Shown here piece after piece: positions 27,337 to 37,867 of a stretch of DNA of 56,468 nt. The stretch's first letter is position 1, and every line of letters begins with the position of its first letter. This DNA is from Ectothiorhodospira shaposhnikovii. GTDB taxonomy: Bacteria > Pseudomonadota > Gammaproteobacteria > Ectothiorhodospirales > Ectothiorhodospiraceae. Under the pieces are notes generated by a model. That model saw only the letters and a list, made by a program, of their open reading frames with translations, was not told the DNA's origin and did no database searches. The stretch lies in assembly GCF_016584105.1 (NCBI RefSeq), contig NZ_NRSM01000023.1, forward strand, positions 1 through 56,468, read 5' to 3'. The translations under genes and the position numbers were made by a program.

Positions 27337-27352
27337 GGATTATACTCCGGGC

Positions 27353-28018
27353 ATGACTCCCGAAAGCTTCGCTCTTCCCGCCTACTTCGATCTGGGCGCC
27401 GTCTTCGTTTTTGCCCTGTCCGGCGTGGTGGTGGCCATGCGCAAGGGCTATGACCTGATCGGCATGTTCTTCCTTGCCCTGGTCACCGGGGCGGGCGGGG
27501 GACTGCTGCGGGACGGCCTGTTCCTGCAACAGGGACTGCCGGTGCTGCTCACCGATCCGGGCTACCTGGCCGCCATCGGCGCCGCCACCCTGGTGGGGCT
27601 GGTGTTCGGCGAACGGCCCTGGTACACCCGTCGCGGGGTGGCCATCATCGACGCCGCCGGGATCGGCGGCTTTGCCGTGGTAGGCATCGAACGCTCCCTG
27701 GAAGCCGGACTGGGACTGCCCGCCGCCCTGCTGGTGGGGGTGCTCAACGGGGTGGGCGGCAGCCTGATCCGGGACGTGATCGCCGGTGATCCGCCCCTGA
27801 TCCTCAAGCCCGGTCAGTTCTATGCCCTGGCGGTCCTGGTGGGCGGCACCGCCTACCTGGCCATGACCCAGTGGCTGTCGGTGCCGGTGGTGGCGGCGGC
27901 CTGGGTGACGATCCTGATCACCTTTGCCCTGCGCATGGCCTCCATCGAATTCAACTGGAGCACCCGGGCGGTGAACCGGGAAGGGCTGATACGCTATCTG
28001 AAGCGGCAGCGGCCCTAA
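27353..28018 (+). CDS. TRIC/UPF0126-family membrane protein
   Basis: The 221-residue protein has about seven hydrophobic segments and the duplicated glycine-rich motifs of TRIC-type cation channels: TGAGGGLLRDGL (about 41-52) and NGVGGSLIRDV (about 131-141). Bacterial TRIC proteins form trimeric potassium- or sodium-conducting channels. The start is 16 bases after the cbbO stop on the same strand, so it may be co-transcribed with the cbb genes. A TTATACT string just upstream could instead be a weak -10 box of its own. Its stop overlaps that of the convergent rarA by four bases. Confidence 0.88.
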   Translation: MTPESFALPAYFDLGAVFVFALSGVVVAMRKGYDLIGMFFLALVTGAGGGLLRDGLFLQQGLPVLLTDPGYLAAIGAATLVGLVFGERPWYTRRGVAIIDAAGIGGFAVVGIERSLEAGLGLPAALLVGVLNGVGGSLIRDVIAGDPPLILKPGQFYALAVLVGGTAYLAMTQWLSVPVVAAAWVTILITFALRMASIEFNWSTRAVNREGLIRYLKRQRP

Positions 28019-29352
28019 TCCCTGCCGCCGCGTCGGCTTGCCTCGTTGCGACGGCGCAGATCCAGCAACTTCTCCCGGATCCGGATCTCCAGCCCCCGCT
28101 CCACCGGCTGGTAATAGCGGGGCTCCCCCATGCCGTCCGGAAAATAGCACTCCCCGGCGGCAAAACCGTCCACCTCGTCATGGGCGTACCGGTAACCCTT
28201 GCCGTAGTCCAGTGACTTCATCAGCCGGGTGGGTGCGTTGCGCAGATGCAGGGGCACCTCCAGGGTGCCCCGCTGCCGCGCATCGGCCATGGCGGCCCCG
28301 TAGGCCGCATAGACCGCGTTGCTCTTGGCGGCGCAGGCCAGATAGATCACAGCCTGAGCCAGGGTCAGTTCCCCTTCCGGACTACCCAGGCGCTCGTACA
28401 CGTCCCAGGCCTCCAGGGCCAGGGTCAGCGCCCTTGGATCAGCGTTGCCGATGTCCTCGCTGGCCATGCGCACGATCCGTCGGGCCAGATAGACGGGGTC
28501 GCAGCCGCCATCGAGCATGCGGCAGAACCAGTACAGCGCCGCGTCCGGATCACTGCCCCGCACCGATTTGTGCAGGGCGGAGATCTGGTCGTAGAACAAC
28601 TCCCCGCCCTTGTCGAAGCGACGCAGGCCCTGACTGGTCACCTCCTTGAGAATGTCTTCGGTGATCACGGCACCCTCCCCCCCTTCCGGGGCCAGGTCGG
28701 CGGCGATCTCCAGCAGGTTCAGGGCGCGCCGGGCGTCGCCGTCGGCCAGCTCCGCCAGCAGGTCGCGCAGGGGCGGCGCCATGGTCAGGTGGCGCCGCCC
28801 CAGGCCGTGGGTCTCATCGTCCAGGGCCCGGTCGATGATGGCACGGATATCCGCCGCCTCCAGCCCCTTGAGCACGTAGGTCCGCACCCGGGACAGCAGG
28901 GCGTTGTTGAGTTCGAAGGAGGGATTTTCCGTGGTGGCACCGATGAAGGCGATGGTGCCGTCTTCCACGTGGGGCAGGAAGGCATCCTGCTGGGACTTGT
29001 TGAAGCGATGGACCTCGTCCACGAACAACAGCGTGGCCCGGCCCTCGACCTGGCGGGTCTCCCGGGCCTGATCCACGGCGGCCCGGATGTCCTTGACCCC
29101 GGAAAGCACGGCGGACAGGGTGATGAATCTCGCGCCGCAGTAGTTGGCGATGAGCCGGGCCAGCGTGGTCTTGCCGGTGCCGGGTGGCCCCCAGAAGACC
29201 ATGGAATGCAGCCGGTCCTCCTCGATGGCCCGGCGCAGGGGCTTACCCGGGGCCAGCAGATGCTGCTGGCCCATGTACTCCTCCAGCCGCCGGGGACGCA
29301 TTCGATCCGCCAGAGGACGATCGGGTTCCGGGGTGGAAAAAAGATCCGTCAT
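28015..29352 (-). CDS. rarA: Replication-associated recombination protein A
   Basis: RarA (MgsA) is an AAA+ ATPase related to clamp loaders that acts at stalled replication forks. The 445-residue protein has Walker A GPPGTGKT (about 57), Walker B TLLFVDEVHRFN, an arginine-finger region around LLSRVRTYVL, and the C-terminal tetramerisation and lid region typical of the family. The order ftsK-lolA-rarA on one strand with trxB divergent matches many gammaproteobacteria including E. coli. Confidence 0.95.
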   Translation of the reverse strand: MTDLFSTPEPDRPLADRMRPRRLEEYMGQQHLLAPGKPLRRAIEEDRLHSMVFWGPPGTGKTTLARLIANYCGARFITLSAVLSGVKDIRAAVDQARETRQVEGRATLLFVDEVHRFNKSQQDAFLPHVEDGTIAFIGATTENPSFELNNALLSRVRTYVLKGLEAADIRAIIDRALDDETHGLGRRHLTMAPPLRDLLAELADGDARRALNLLEIAADLAPEGGEGAVITEDILKEVTSQGLRRFDKGGELFYDQISALHKSVRGSDPDAALYWFCRMLDGGCDPVYLARRIVRMASEDIGNADPRALTLALEAWDVYERLGSPEGELTLAQAVIYLACAAKSNAVYAAYGAAMADARQRGTLEVPLHLRNAPTRLMKSLDYGKGYRYAHDEVDGFAAGECYFPDGMGEPRYYQPVERGLEIRIREKLLDLRRRNEASRRGGRD

Positions 29353-29374
29353 GGAGGCCGGGCAGCCGCGGTAT

Positions 29375-30004
29375 TCAGTTCCTCATCACGTCCACCCCGG
29401 CCGGCGGCTCGAAGCGGAAACGGGCATCGGGAATGCGGGTATTGAGCTGCATGTCTTCAAAGCGGATGCGGGTCTGCTGTCCGAACTGGTCATAGAGCAC
29501 CATCATCCGCACGGTGCGTTCGTCCAGACCGATGAGGATGCGCTGGAAATCGGTGTCGCCTGAACGGGGGGTCAGGGCCAGCCAGCTCAACCCCTGATGG
29601 GTGCCCTCGGAGGCCACCCTGAAATCATTTTCCAGGGCGCGGGGTTCGGACAACAGCATGATGGGGGTACGCCCCAGAACGGCGTCCATCTCCTGCACCG
29701 TGGCCTGGGCCAGGTCTTCGTCGTAGGTCCACAGATACTGGCCATCGGCCACGATCTGCTGGTTGTAGGGGGTCTGGTAGTCCCAGCGGAACTGGCCGGG
29801 GCGCTTGAGATAGACCTTGCCCTGGGCATGCTGCAGGACCTCGTCCCGCTCGTTGATGACCATCTGTTCGAACACCGCCTCGAAGCTGGTCATCTCCTGG
29901 AAGAAATGATCCAGTCGGGCACGGGCATCATCCGCCAGCACCGGCGACAGGCTCAGGCAGGCGGTCAGCATCAGGGCAAACAGGGCTCGCATGGGTGTTG
30001 GCAT
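29375..30004 (-). CDS. lolA: Outer-membrane lipoprotein carrier protein
   Basis: LolA carries lipoproteins through the periplasm from the LolCDE transporter to LolB. The 209-residue precursor has a signal peptide (MRALFALMLTACLSLSPVLA) and the mature protein begins at DDARARLDHFF. Motifs such as PGQFRWDYQTPYNQQIVADG and LWTYDEDLAQ (about 70-100) are typical of the family. A start at the second ATG, four codons in, is equally possible. It starts eight bases or slightly more after the ftsK stop and precedes rarA. Confidence 0.93.
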   Translation of the reverse strand: MPTPMRALFALMLTACLSLSPVLADDARARLDHFFQEMTSFEAVFEQMVINERDEVLQHAQGKVYLKRPGQFRWDYQTPYNQQIVADGQYLWTYDEDLAQATVQEMDAVLGRTPIMLLSEPRALENDFRVASEGTHQGLSWLALTPRSGDTDFQRILIGLDERTVRMMVLYDQFGQQTRIRFEDMQLNTRIPDARFRFEPPAGVDVMRN

Positions 30005-30011
30005 CTCGTTT

Positions 30012-32480
30012 TCAGTCCTGGGGTGCCGGCGCCAGCACTTCCCGGTTGCCGTTGGATTGCAGCGCGCTCACCACGCCGGCGGCCTCCATGTCCTCGATCA
30101 TCCGGGCGGCCCGGTTGTAACCGATCTTGAGGCGGCGCTGTACATAGGAAATGGACGCCTTGCGGGATTCCAGCACGATGGCCACCGCCTGGTCGTAAAG
30201 GGGGTCGCTCTCCTCGCCGGAATCCACCGGCTCCAGTCCTGGTACGACCGCGGCGCCGGATTCCGGTTCCTCCAGCACATCGTCCAGGTAGTCCGGCTCG
30301 CCCTGGGCCTTGAGGAAGTCCACCACGTGATGGACCTCGTGGTCCGCCACGAAAGCCCCGTGCAGACGCACCGGATGCCCGCTGCCCGGAGGCAGGTAGA
30401 GCATGTCGCCGTGACCCAGCAGCTGCTCCGCGCCCATCTGATCCAGAATGGTGCGGGAATCCACCCGGGAGGAGACCTGGAAGGCGATGCGGGTGGGGAT
30501 GTTGGCCTTGATGAGGCCGGTGATCACGTCCACCGAGGGGCGCTGGGTGGCCAGGATCAGGTGAATCCCCGCCGCCCGTGCCTTCTGGGCCAGACGGGCG
30601 ATGAGTTCCTCCACCTTCTTGCCCACCACCATCATCATGTCGGCAAACTCGTCCACCACGATGACAATGAACGGTAGCGGCTTGAGCTCCGGCGGCGGTG
30701 CCTCCGGATCGAAGGCGGTCTGTGGATTGTAGAACGGATCCGGGATGGGCTCGCCGGCGGCGATGGCGTCCTTGATCTTGCGGTTGAAACCGGCCAGGTT
30801 GCGCACACCCATCCGGGACATGAGCTTGTAGCGACGCTCCATTTCCGCCACCCCCCAGCGCAGGGCGTTGGAGGCATCCTTCATGTCGGTGACCACGGGG
30901 GCCAGCAGATGAGGGATGCCCTCGTACACCGACAGCTCCAGCATCTTCGGGTCAATGAGGATCAGACGGACCTCGTCGGGATGGGCCTTGAACAGCAGTG
31001 AGAGCAGCATGGCATTGATGCCCACGGACTTGCCCGAGCCGGTGGTGCCGGCCACCAGCAGATGGGGCATCTTGGCCAGATCGGCCACCACCGCGTGGCC
31101 GCTGATGTCCTTGCCCAGGGCCAGGGTCAGGGCGGAACCGGCCTTTTCGAACACCGGTGCCCGGAAGATCTCCGACAGGCTCACCAGCTCCCGTTTCTGG
31201 TTGGGTATTTCCAGACCCACGGTGGACTTGCCCGGGATGACCTCCACGATGCGAACGCTGATCACCGACAGGGCCCGGGCCAGGTCCTTGGAAAGCCCGG
31301 AGATCCGGCTCACCTTCAGGCCCGGTGCCGGCTGCAGTTCAAAACGGGTGATCACCGGCCCGGGATGCACTTCCACCACGTCCACCTGGACTCCGAAATC
31401 ACGCAGCTTCTCCTCCACCTGCCGTGACATGTGATGCAGGTCTTCCTCGGTATACCCACCTTCATGGGGCTTGGGGACATCCAGCAGGTCCAGGGTCGGG
31501 AAAGCATCCGGGGAGATCTCGCCGGTGCTGAACAGGGAAGACTGCTTCCTGGGCGCGGGGGGCTTGGGCGGGGTGGAGGGGGTGGGAGTGGGAGTGGGAG
31601 TGGGCAACACCGCTTCCAGAACGGGTTCCACTCTGGCCTTGATCCTGGGTGCCGGCTTTTCCACCTCGCGGGGTTCCTGGGCTTCCTGCAGGGTGGCAAT
31701 CCGGGGTTCCACCTTGGGCTGGGATCTTGGACGAGGTGCTTCCAGGTCCGGGGCTGATGCCCTGACGGCGCTTTCCCTTGCCTCCCGTTCCTTGCGGGCC
31801 TTGCGCCCGGCATGGCGTTCGCGGGCCGTGGCGATCCGTTCCAGGGCCCAGTCCACGCCCAGGAGGGTGTAGCGCCCCAACCGGTCCATCAGGGACAACC
31901 AGGACAATCCGGTGAGCAGGGTTACCCCGGTGAAAAACAGGGCCAAAAGAAACAGGGTGACGCCCAGGAGGTCAAAGATCGGCAACAACCCCTCCCCAAC
32001 CAGCTCGCCCAGGATACCGCCGGCATTCATGGGCAGCGAGCCCGGCAAAAAGTGCAGGGTTGCCAGACCGCAGCCAGCGGCCAGGGTGATGACGAACCCC
32101 AACCAGCGCACCCCCAGGGCATGCAGGTCCAATTCACCGGTGTCCTTGCGGCCGCGAAAGATCAACCAGCCACTGTAGGCCACCACCACCGGAGCCAGAT
32201 AGGCCAGATAGCCGAAGAGGTGGAAAAACACATCGGCAAACCAGGCGCCGGCCCTGCCCCCCAGGTTGGTGACCTTCATGCCGGTCCCGGTCTGGGACCA
32301 ACCGGGGTCGGTAGGGCTGTAACTGGCCAGGGCGATGAACAGGTAGACGGCTGCCGCCGTCAGCACCAGCAGAGCACCCTCGCGCAGGGCACGGCGCAGG
32401 TGGGCACTGATGGGTCGCGGTGCGGAAGCAGGCTTGCGGGCGGTTTTATCCGCCGTTTTCTTGGAATTTGCTCTGGCCAA
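30012..32480 (-). CDS. ftsK: DNA translocase FtsK
   Basis: FtsK anchors at the septum and pumps DNA during chromosome segregation. The 822-residue protein has a basic cytoplasmic start, four membrane helices (about 30-200), a Pro/Glu-rich linker (about 215-315), and the motor domain with Walker [11 protein letters not shown] (Lys about 484) and Walker [12 protein letters not shown]. The C-terminal gamma winged helix (about 755-815, [20 protein letters not shown]) reads KOPS sites. The linker is shorter than in E. coli and includes a Pro-Thr repeat encoded by four copies of a GTGGGA hexamer on the plus strand near 31582-31605. Confidence 0.96.
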   Translation of the reverse strand: MARANSKKTADKTARKPASAPRPISAHLRRALREGALLVLTAAAVYLFIALASYSPTDPGWSQTGTGMKVTNLGGRAGAWFADVFFHLFGYLAYLAPVVVAYSGWLIFRGRKDTGELDLHALGVRWLGFVITLAAGCGLATLHFLPGSLPMNAGGILGELVGEGLLPIFDLLGVTLFLLALFFTGVTLLTGLSWLSLMDRLGRYTLLGVDWALERIATARERHAGRKARKEREARESAVRASAPDLEAPRPRSQPKVEPRIATLQEAQEPREVEKPAPRIKARVEPVLEAVLPTPTPTPTPSTPPKPPAPRKQSSLFSTGEISPDAFPTLDLLDVPKPHEGGYTEEDLHHMSRQVEEKLRDFGVQVDVVEVHPGPVITRFELQPAPGLKVSRISGLSKDLARALSVISVRIVEVIPGKSTVGLEIPNQKRELVSLSEIFRAPVFEKAGSALTLALGKDISGHAVVADLAKMPHLLVAGTTGSGKSVGINAMLLSLLFKAHPDEVRLILIDPKMLELSVYEGIPHLLAPVVTDMKDASNALRWGVAEMERRYKLMSRMGVRNLAGFNRKIKDAIAAGEPIPDPFYNPQTAFDPEAPPPELKPLPFIVIVVDEFADMMMVVGKKVEELIARLAQKARAAGIHLILATQRPSVDVITGLIKANIPTRIAFQVSSRVDSRTILDQMGAEQLLGHGDMLYLPPGSGHPVRLHGAFVADHEVHHVVDFLKAQGEPDYLDDVLEEPESGAAVVPGLEPVDSGEESDPLYDQAVAIVLESRKASISYVQRRLKIGYNRAARMIEDMEAAGVVSALQSNGNREVLAPAPQD

Positions 32481-32546
32481 TGGTCAGGTTGTATCAGGGA
32501 TCTTGAGTGTGAGGTTCGAAATAAGGTATGCAGTTTAACCCCTTGA

Positions 32547-33710
<1,164 letters not shown>

Positions 33711-33774
33711 GGGTTTTCTCGGGCCGTCCCGTTCATATGCAAGGCAGTCCCACATCGCGCTCGGAGTCTTCATC

Positions 33775-34947
33775 ATGGATAACCCGGGGTTGCTGGAATG
33801 CCGCATCATCGATGACCTGTCCGCCCTGCCCAGCCATCAGTGGGACGCCCTGGGCGGACGGGACGAGCCCTTTCTCAGCCACGCCTTCCTCTGCGCCCTG
33901 GAACGCCATGACTGCCTGGGCAGCCGCTTCGGCTGGTATCCCCGCCATGTCACCCTGCGCAAACCCGGGGGCGAGCTGGTCGGTGCCCTGCCCCTCTACA
34001 TCAAGACCAACAACTACGGCGAGTTCGTCTTTGACTGGGCCTGGGAGCAGGCCTGGCGACAGTCGGGACTGCACTACTACCCCAAACTGGTCTGTGCGGT
34101 CCCCTACACCCCGGCCACCGGTACCCGCCTGCTGACCCACCCCGACCATGACCGGAAGGCCCTGCAACAGGCCCTGATCCAGCAGGCCATTGAGCTGACC
34201 CATGCCGGCGAACTGTCCGGCCTGCATGTACTGTTTCCCGGAGATGAGGACATGCAGGCACTGCAGGGCCGTGGCCTCATCCCGCGCATGGGTTGCCAAT
34301 ATCACTGGCATAATGAGAATTATCGGGATTTCGACGATTTTATTGATCGTTTCAGCGCCAAAAAGCGCAAGAACGTCCGCCGTGAACGGCGCCGGGTGCG
34401 GGAACAGGGACTGGATATACGGGTACTGCACGGTGACGAGGTGAGCCAGGATCTATGGGCCGTGTTTCACCACTTTTATGTGAGCACCTTCGAACGCAAG
34501 ATGGGGATTCCGACCCTGACCCTGGGATTTTTTCAGGAAACCGCTCGCACCCTGGGACGGCGGGTGGTCATGTTCCTGGCGGAAGAAGACGACACGCCGG
34601 TGGCGGCGGCCCTGTGCTATCGGGGCGGGGACACCCTCTACGGCCGCTATTGGGGATGTATCCGGGATTACGATGCCCTGCATTTTGAGACCTGTTACTA
34701 CCAAGGCATCGACTACTGCATACAACAGGGTCTGACGCGGTTTGAGCCGGGCGCCCAGGGAGAACACAAGATCAGCCGGGGTTTTCTACCCACCCGGACC
34801 TGGTCGGGGCACTGGATCACCCATCCGGGACTGAGAAGCGCCGTTGCCGAGTTCTGCCGGCGTGAACAGGCGGCCATGGAAGCCCAGTGCAAACAGCTGA
34901 TGCAGCTGTCCCCCTTCCGGGTAGAAGACGGCCACCACTCAGGTTAG
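33775..34947 (+). CDS. FemAB-like / GNAT-fold protein (PF04339, DUF482 type)
   Basis: The 390-residue protein belongs to a proteobacterial family with two GNAT-like halves related to FemABX peptidyltransferases. Recognisable features are the start ECRIIDDLSALPSHQWDAL, PLYIKTNNYGEFVFDWAW (about 80-97), YYPKLVCAVPYTP (about 102), QYHWHNENYRDFDDFID (about 178), and RFEPGAQGEHKISRGF near 323. No signal peptide is seen. The true substrate of this family is not established. It lies between trxB and aat on the same strand with short gaps. Confidence 0.85.
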   Translation: MDNPGLLECRIIDDLSALPSHQWDALGGRDEPFLSHAFLCALERHDCLGSRFGWYPRHVTLRKPGGELVGALPLYIKTNNYGEFVFDWAWEQAWRQSGLHYYPKLVCAVPYTPATGTRLLTHPDHDRKALQQALIQQAIELTHAGELSGLHVLFPGDEDMQALQGRGLIPRMGCQYHWHNENYRDFDDFIDRFSAKKRKNVRRERRRVREQGLDIRVLHGDEVSQDLWAVFHHFYVSTFERKMGIPTLTLGFFQETARTLGRRVVMFLAEEDDTPVAAALCYRGGDTLYGRYWGCIRDYDALHFETCYYQGIDYCIQQGLTRFEPGAQGEHKISRGFLPTRTWSGHWITHPGLRSAVAEFCRREQAAMEAQCKQLMQLSPFRVEDGHHSG

Positions 34948-34982
34948 TCTGTGATGCAGATACCTCAAGGGATGACGGGACC

Positions 34983-35726
34983 ATGTCCGGCAATAATGAG
35001 CTGTATTCACTCACCTGGCTCCATCCAGGACAGACGAATGAACCCTTTCCTCCGGTGGCAAGCGCCCTGCGAGAGCCCAACGGCCTGTTGGCAGCAGGCG
35101 GTGACTTGAGCCTGCCCAGACTGCTGAATGCCTATCGCCATGGTATTTTCCCCTGGTATGAAGCGGGCCAGCCCATTCTCTGGTGGTCACCGGACCCCCG
35201 CACCATCCTCTACCCGTCGAAGGTCAAGATCAGCAGGAGTCTGGGCAAGATCCTGCGCCAGCAGCAATTTCAGGTGACGTTCGACCATGCCTTCACCGAC
35301 GTCATCAAGGGGTGTGCGGGACCACGCCGGGGAGTCCACGGTACATGGATCACCTTCGGGATGCAGCAGGCCTTCATACAAATGCACCATACGGGACACG
35401 CCCATTCCGTGGAGGTGTGGAAACACGGCACCTTGGTGGGTGGACTTTACGGCGTCAGCATGGGCCGGGTCTTCTTCGGGGAATCCATGTTCAGCCGGGT
35501 GCCGGATGCCTCGAAAGTGGCCCTGGTGGCCCTCTGCCGCCACCTTGATTTCTGGGGCTACCCGTTGCTGGACTGCCAGACGCCGTCAGACCACCTGACC
35601 CGCATGGGGGCCGAACCCATGTCACGCCAACGCTTCGCCACGCGACTGGAGCAACTGTGTTCCGTACCAAGCCGCCCAGGTCCCTGGGAGGTGGAACCAA
35701 GCCTTGGGTTCCGCGATCCTCCATAA
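34983..35726 (+). CDS. aat: Leucyl/phenylalanyl-tRNA-protein transferase
   Basis: Aat adds Leu or Phe to proteins with N-terminal Arg or Lys, marking them for ClpAPS degradation. From ATG 34983 the protein has 247 residues; the frame extends upstream into the previous gene but the family start (LYSLTWLHPGQTNEPFPP) fits this ATG. Motifs include EPNGLLAAGGDLS, YRHGIFPWYE, WWSPDPRTIL, VHGTWITFGMQQAF and GESMFSRVPDASKVAL, all typical. It is the last plus-strand gene before the convergent min operon. Confidence 0.95.
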   Translation: MSGNNELYSLTWLHPGQTNEPFPPVASALREPNGLLAAGGDLSLPRLLNAYRHGIFPWYEAGQPILWWSPDPRTILYPSKVKISRSLGKILRQQQFQVTFDHAFTDVIKGCAGPRRGVHGTWITFGMQQAFIQMHHTGHAHSVEVWKHGTLVGGLYGVSMGRVFFGESMFSRVPDASKVALVALCRHLDFWGYPLLDCQTPSDHLTRMGAEPMSRQRFATRLEQLCSVPSRPGPWEVEPSLGFRDPP

Positions 35727-35769
35727 AGCGGCATCCGACGGGCACAGGCATCCAGGGCGGCGCTGGCCA

Positions 35770-36042
35770 TCAGACCTGCCGCTCGGGCTCCGAGAGAGTG
35801 ATGTTGACCTCCAGAATCTCGCAGTCACCCTGATTTTCCAGACTCATCTGCACCGCCTCGTCTCCCACCTGGACATACTTGCGGATGACTTCCAGCAGTT
35901 CCCGGTGCAGGGCCGGCAGATAGTCAGGACCGGAGCGGTGGCTCCGTTCCCGTGCCACGATCACCTGCAGGCGTTCCTTGGCCACTTTGGCACTACCCTG
36001 TCGAGGTGAACGAAAATAATTGAAAATGCCTTTCATGGCCAT
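35770..36042 (-). CDS. minE: Cell division topological specificity factor
   Basis: MinE drives the pole-to-pole oscillation of MinD and so keeps MinCD away from mid-cell. The 90-residue protein has an N-terminal membrane- and MinD-binding segment ([24 protein letters not shown] region), then the dimerising C-terminal domain ([17 protein letters not shown]). The start overlaps the minD stop (TAATG). Either of two Met codons (first or third) could be used. Confidence 0.95.
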   Translation of the reverse strand: MAMKGIFNYFRSPRQGSAKVAKERLQVIVARERSHRSGPDYLPALHRELLEVIRKYVQVGDEAVQMSLENQGDCEILEVNITLSEPERQV

Positions 36043-36851
36043 TAACCCTTGAACAGGCGTCCGAAGAGCCCCTTCTTCTGCGTGGTAAGGAAACGGTGCG
36101 GGCGGTCTTCTCCCAGGAAACGGGCCACCGCGTCACGATAGGCCTGCCCGGCATCGGACTCTGCGTCCAGGATCACAGGCATGCCCGCATTGGAGGCATT
36201 GAGCACCGACTGGGATTCAGGGATCACCCCCAGCATTTCGATGGAGAGGATCTCGGTCACATCATCCACACTGAGCATCTCGCCTTTTTCCACCCGTTCC
36301 GGTGAATAGCGGGTGAGCAGCAGTTTAGCGGGCAGAGGACCCTCCCCCCGTTCCGCCACGCGGGTCTTGCTGGACAGGATGCCGAGCATGCGATCCGAAT
36401 CACGCACGCTGGATACCTCCGGGTTGGTCACCACAATCGCTGCATCGGCAAAATAGGCAGCCATCAGCGCGCCACGCTCAATCCCCGCAGGACTGTCACA
36501 GATGATGTAATCAAACTCCTGACTCAATTCATCCAGCACCTTTTCCACACCCTCTTCGGTCAGGGCATCCTTGTCACGGGTCTGCGAGGCGGGCAGGATG
36601 AACAGGTTCTCCGTGCGCTTGTCCTTGATCAAGGCTTGGCGCAGATTGGCATCACCATTGATTACATTGACAAAATCATAGACCACCCGCCGTTCACACC
36701 CCATGATAAGGTCCAGGTTGCGAAGGCCCACATCAAAGTCGATCACAGCGGTCCTGTGCCCCTCCATGGCCAGGCCGGTGGCCAGGGCCGCGGACGTGGT
36801 GGTCTTGCCGACGCCACCCTTGCCTGAGGTAATTACTACAATGCGTGCCAT
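36042..36851 (-). CDS. minD: Septum site-determining ATPase MinD
   Basis: MinD is the membrane-cycling ATPase that recruits MinC. The 269-residue protein begins with the deviant Walker A motif [10 protein letters not shown] (signature Lys11 and Lys16), has [13 protein letters not shown] as switch II region, and ends with a basic amphipathic membrane-targeting helix ([11 protein letters not shown]). The gene is the middle of minC-minD-minE. Confidence 0.96.
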   Translation of the reverse strand: MARIVVITSGKGGVGKTTTSAALATGLAMEGHRTAVIDFDVGLRNLDLIMGCERRVVYDFVNVINGDANLRQALIKDKRTENLFILPASQTRDKDALTEEGVEKVLDELSQEFDYIICDSPAGIERGALMAAYFADAAIVVTNPEVSSVRDSDRMLGILSSKTRVAERGEGPLPAKLLLTRYSPERVEKGEMLSVDDVTEILSIEMLGVIPESQSVLNASNAGMPVILDAESDAGQAYRDAVARFLGEDRPHRFLTTQKKGLFGRLFKG

Positions 36852-36880
36852 ATAGCCTGCATCTCCTAAAAGATTCTGCG

Positions 36881-37639
36881 CTAGATTTCCGAAATAACGA
36901 TGGTCTCGCCGGCCAGGGTCACCAGCCTGTTCTCACCCCGTTCGGCGTCGAGGATATCCTCTGCAATCCGATAATGCCCGGCAATGGATACCAGTTCCGC
37001 ATCCAGACGCCGACAGAATATCCTGGCCCCGGTCATGCCCCGGACCCCGGCCAGGGCCTTGCCGCGCAAGGTGCCGTAAACATGGATATGCCCGTCGGAC
37101 AGCAGTTCGGCCCCCGCCGACACCGTCCCAAGGACGATGAGGTCCCCCCCCCGGGCATAGACCTGCTGACCGGATCTTACCGGCTGATTCACCACCAGCG
37201 AGGCCGTATGCAGTGCCTGCACCGCCGATGCCGACTCCTTGTGTACCGAAGGGGAAGGCTCATTTGCTGGTTCGGCCTGAGGGGAAGGAGCGGCACGGAG
37301 CGGAACCTCGGTGCCCTTGCCGCCCAGGACGATCAGTGGCAAACCGATCCCGGAGGCGACGGACTGGGCCACCGCGCCCTGCTGTAACCCGATCAGCTTG
37401 AAACCCCGCCCCCGTATGGCTTCGATCACCTGCGTCAGGGTCTCCGCCGGGGTATTCGCCAAGTGCTCCACATCCACCAGCAGAGGCATGTCCCGCATCA
37501 ACTCGGGAGCCTCCCGCATGCGCGCATCCAGCGCCTCGTTCAGTTGATCGGTATCCGCATCGTGCAACCGAAGAATGGATACCAGGATCATGCGTCCCTT
37601 GAGTTCAATGGGCTGAATGGGACTGGGATGGGCATTCAT
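36881..37639 (-). CDS. minC: Septum site-determining protein MinC
   Basis: MinC blocks FtsZ assembly away from mid-cell. With the ATG at 37639 the protein has 252 residues; the frame runs on to a TTG at 37735, but the upstream part lacks family character. The N-terminal domain (about 10-105) matches the FtsZ-inhibiting domain, a Pro/Ser/Ala linker follows (about 125-150), and the C-terminal beta-helix (GDLIVLGTVSAGAELLSDGHIHVYGTLRG) binds MinD. No strong ribosome site separates the start candidates. Confidence 0.92.
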   Translation of the reverse strand: MNAHPSPIQPIELKGRMILVSILRLHDADTDQLNEALDARMREAPELMRDMPLLVDVEHLANTPAETLTQVIEAIRGRGFKLIGLQQGAVAQSVASGIGLPLIVLGGKGTEVPLRAAPSPQAEPANEPSPSVHKESASAVQALHTASLVVNQPVRSGQQVYARGGDLIVLGTVSAGAELLSDGHIHVYGTLRGKALAGVRGMTGARIFCRRLDAELVSIAGHYRIAEDILDAERGENRLVTLAGETIVISEI

Positions 37640-37867
37640 AGAGGTCGTTCCGTGAACCCGGGCCACAGGGCCTGCCGGTTCTGAAAATGTGGATTTGGGA
37701 TCTGGCGCACCATTGTAACGGTTCAGAGGATTCAACGCGCCGACAACATGTTAATATACTTATAATCTATCCAATAAAGCATCGACCCAGTCGAGCAAAC
37801 CGCCCTGTCGGCATGCACGGAAGTCCGTTGCGGCCTTCCACCAAGCAGGAATGGAGATGAAGCAAAG

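Noticed and set aside
31582..31605. Tandem hexamer repeat
   Set aside because: It encodes the Pro-Thr linker of FtsK in frame and needs no separate explanation.
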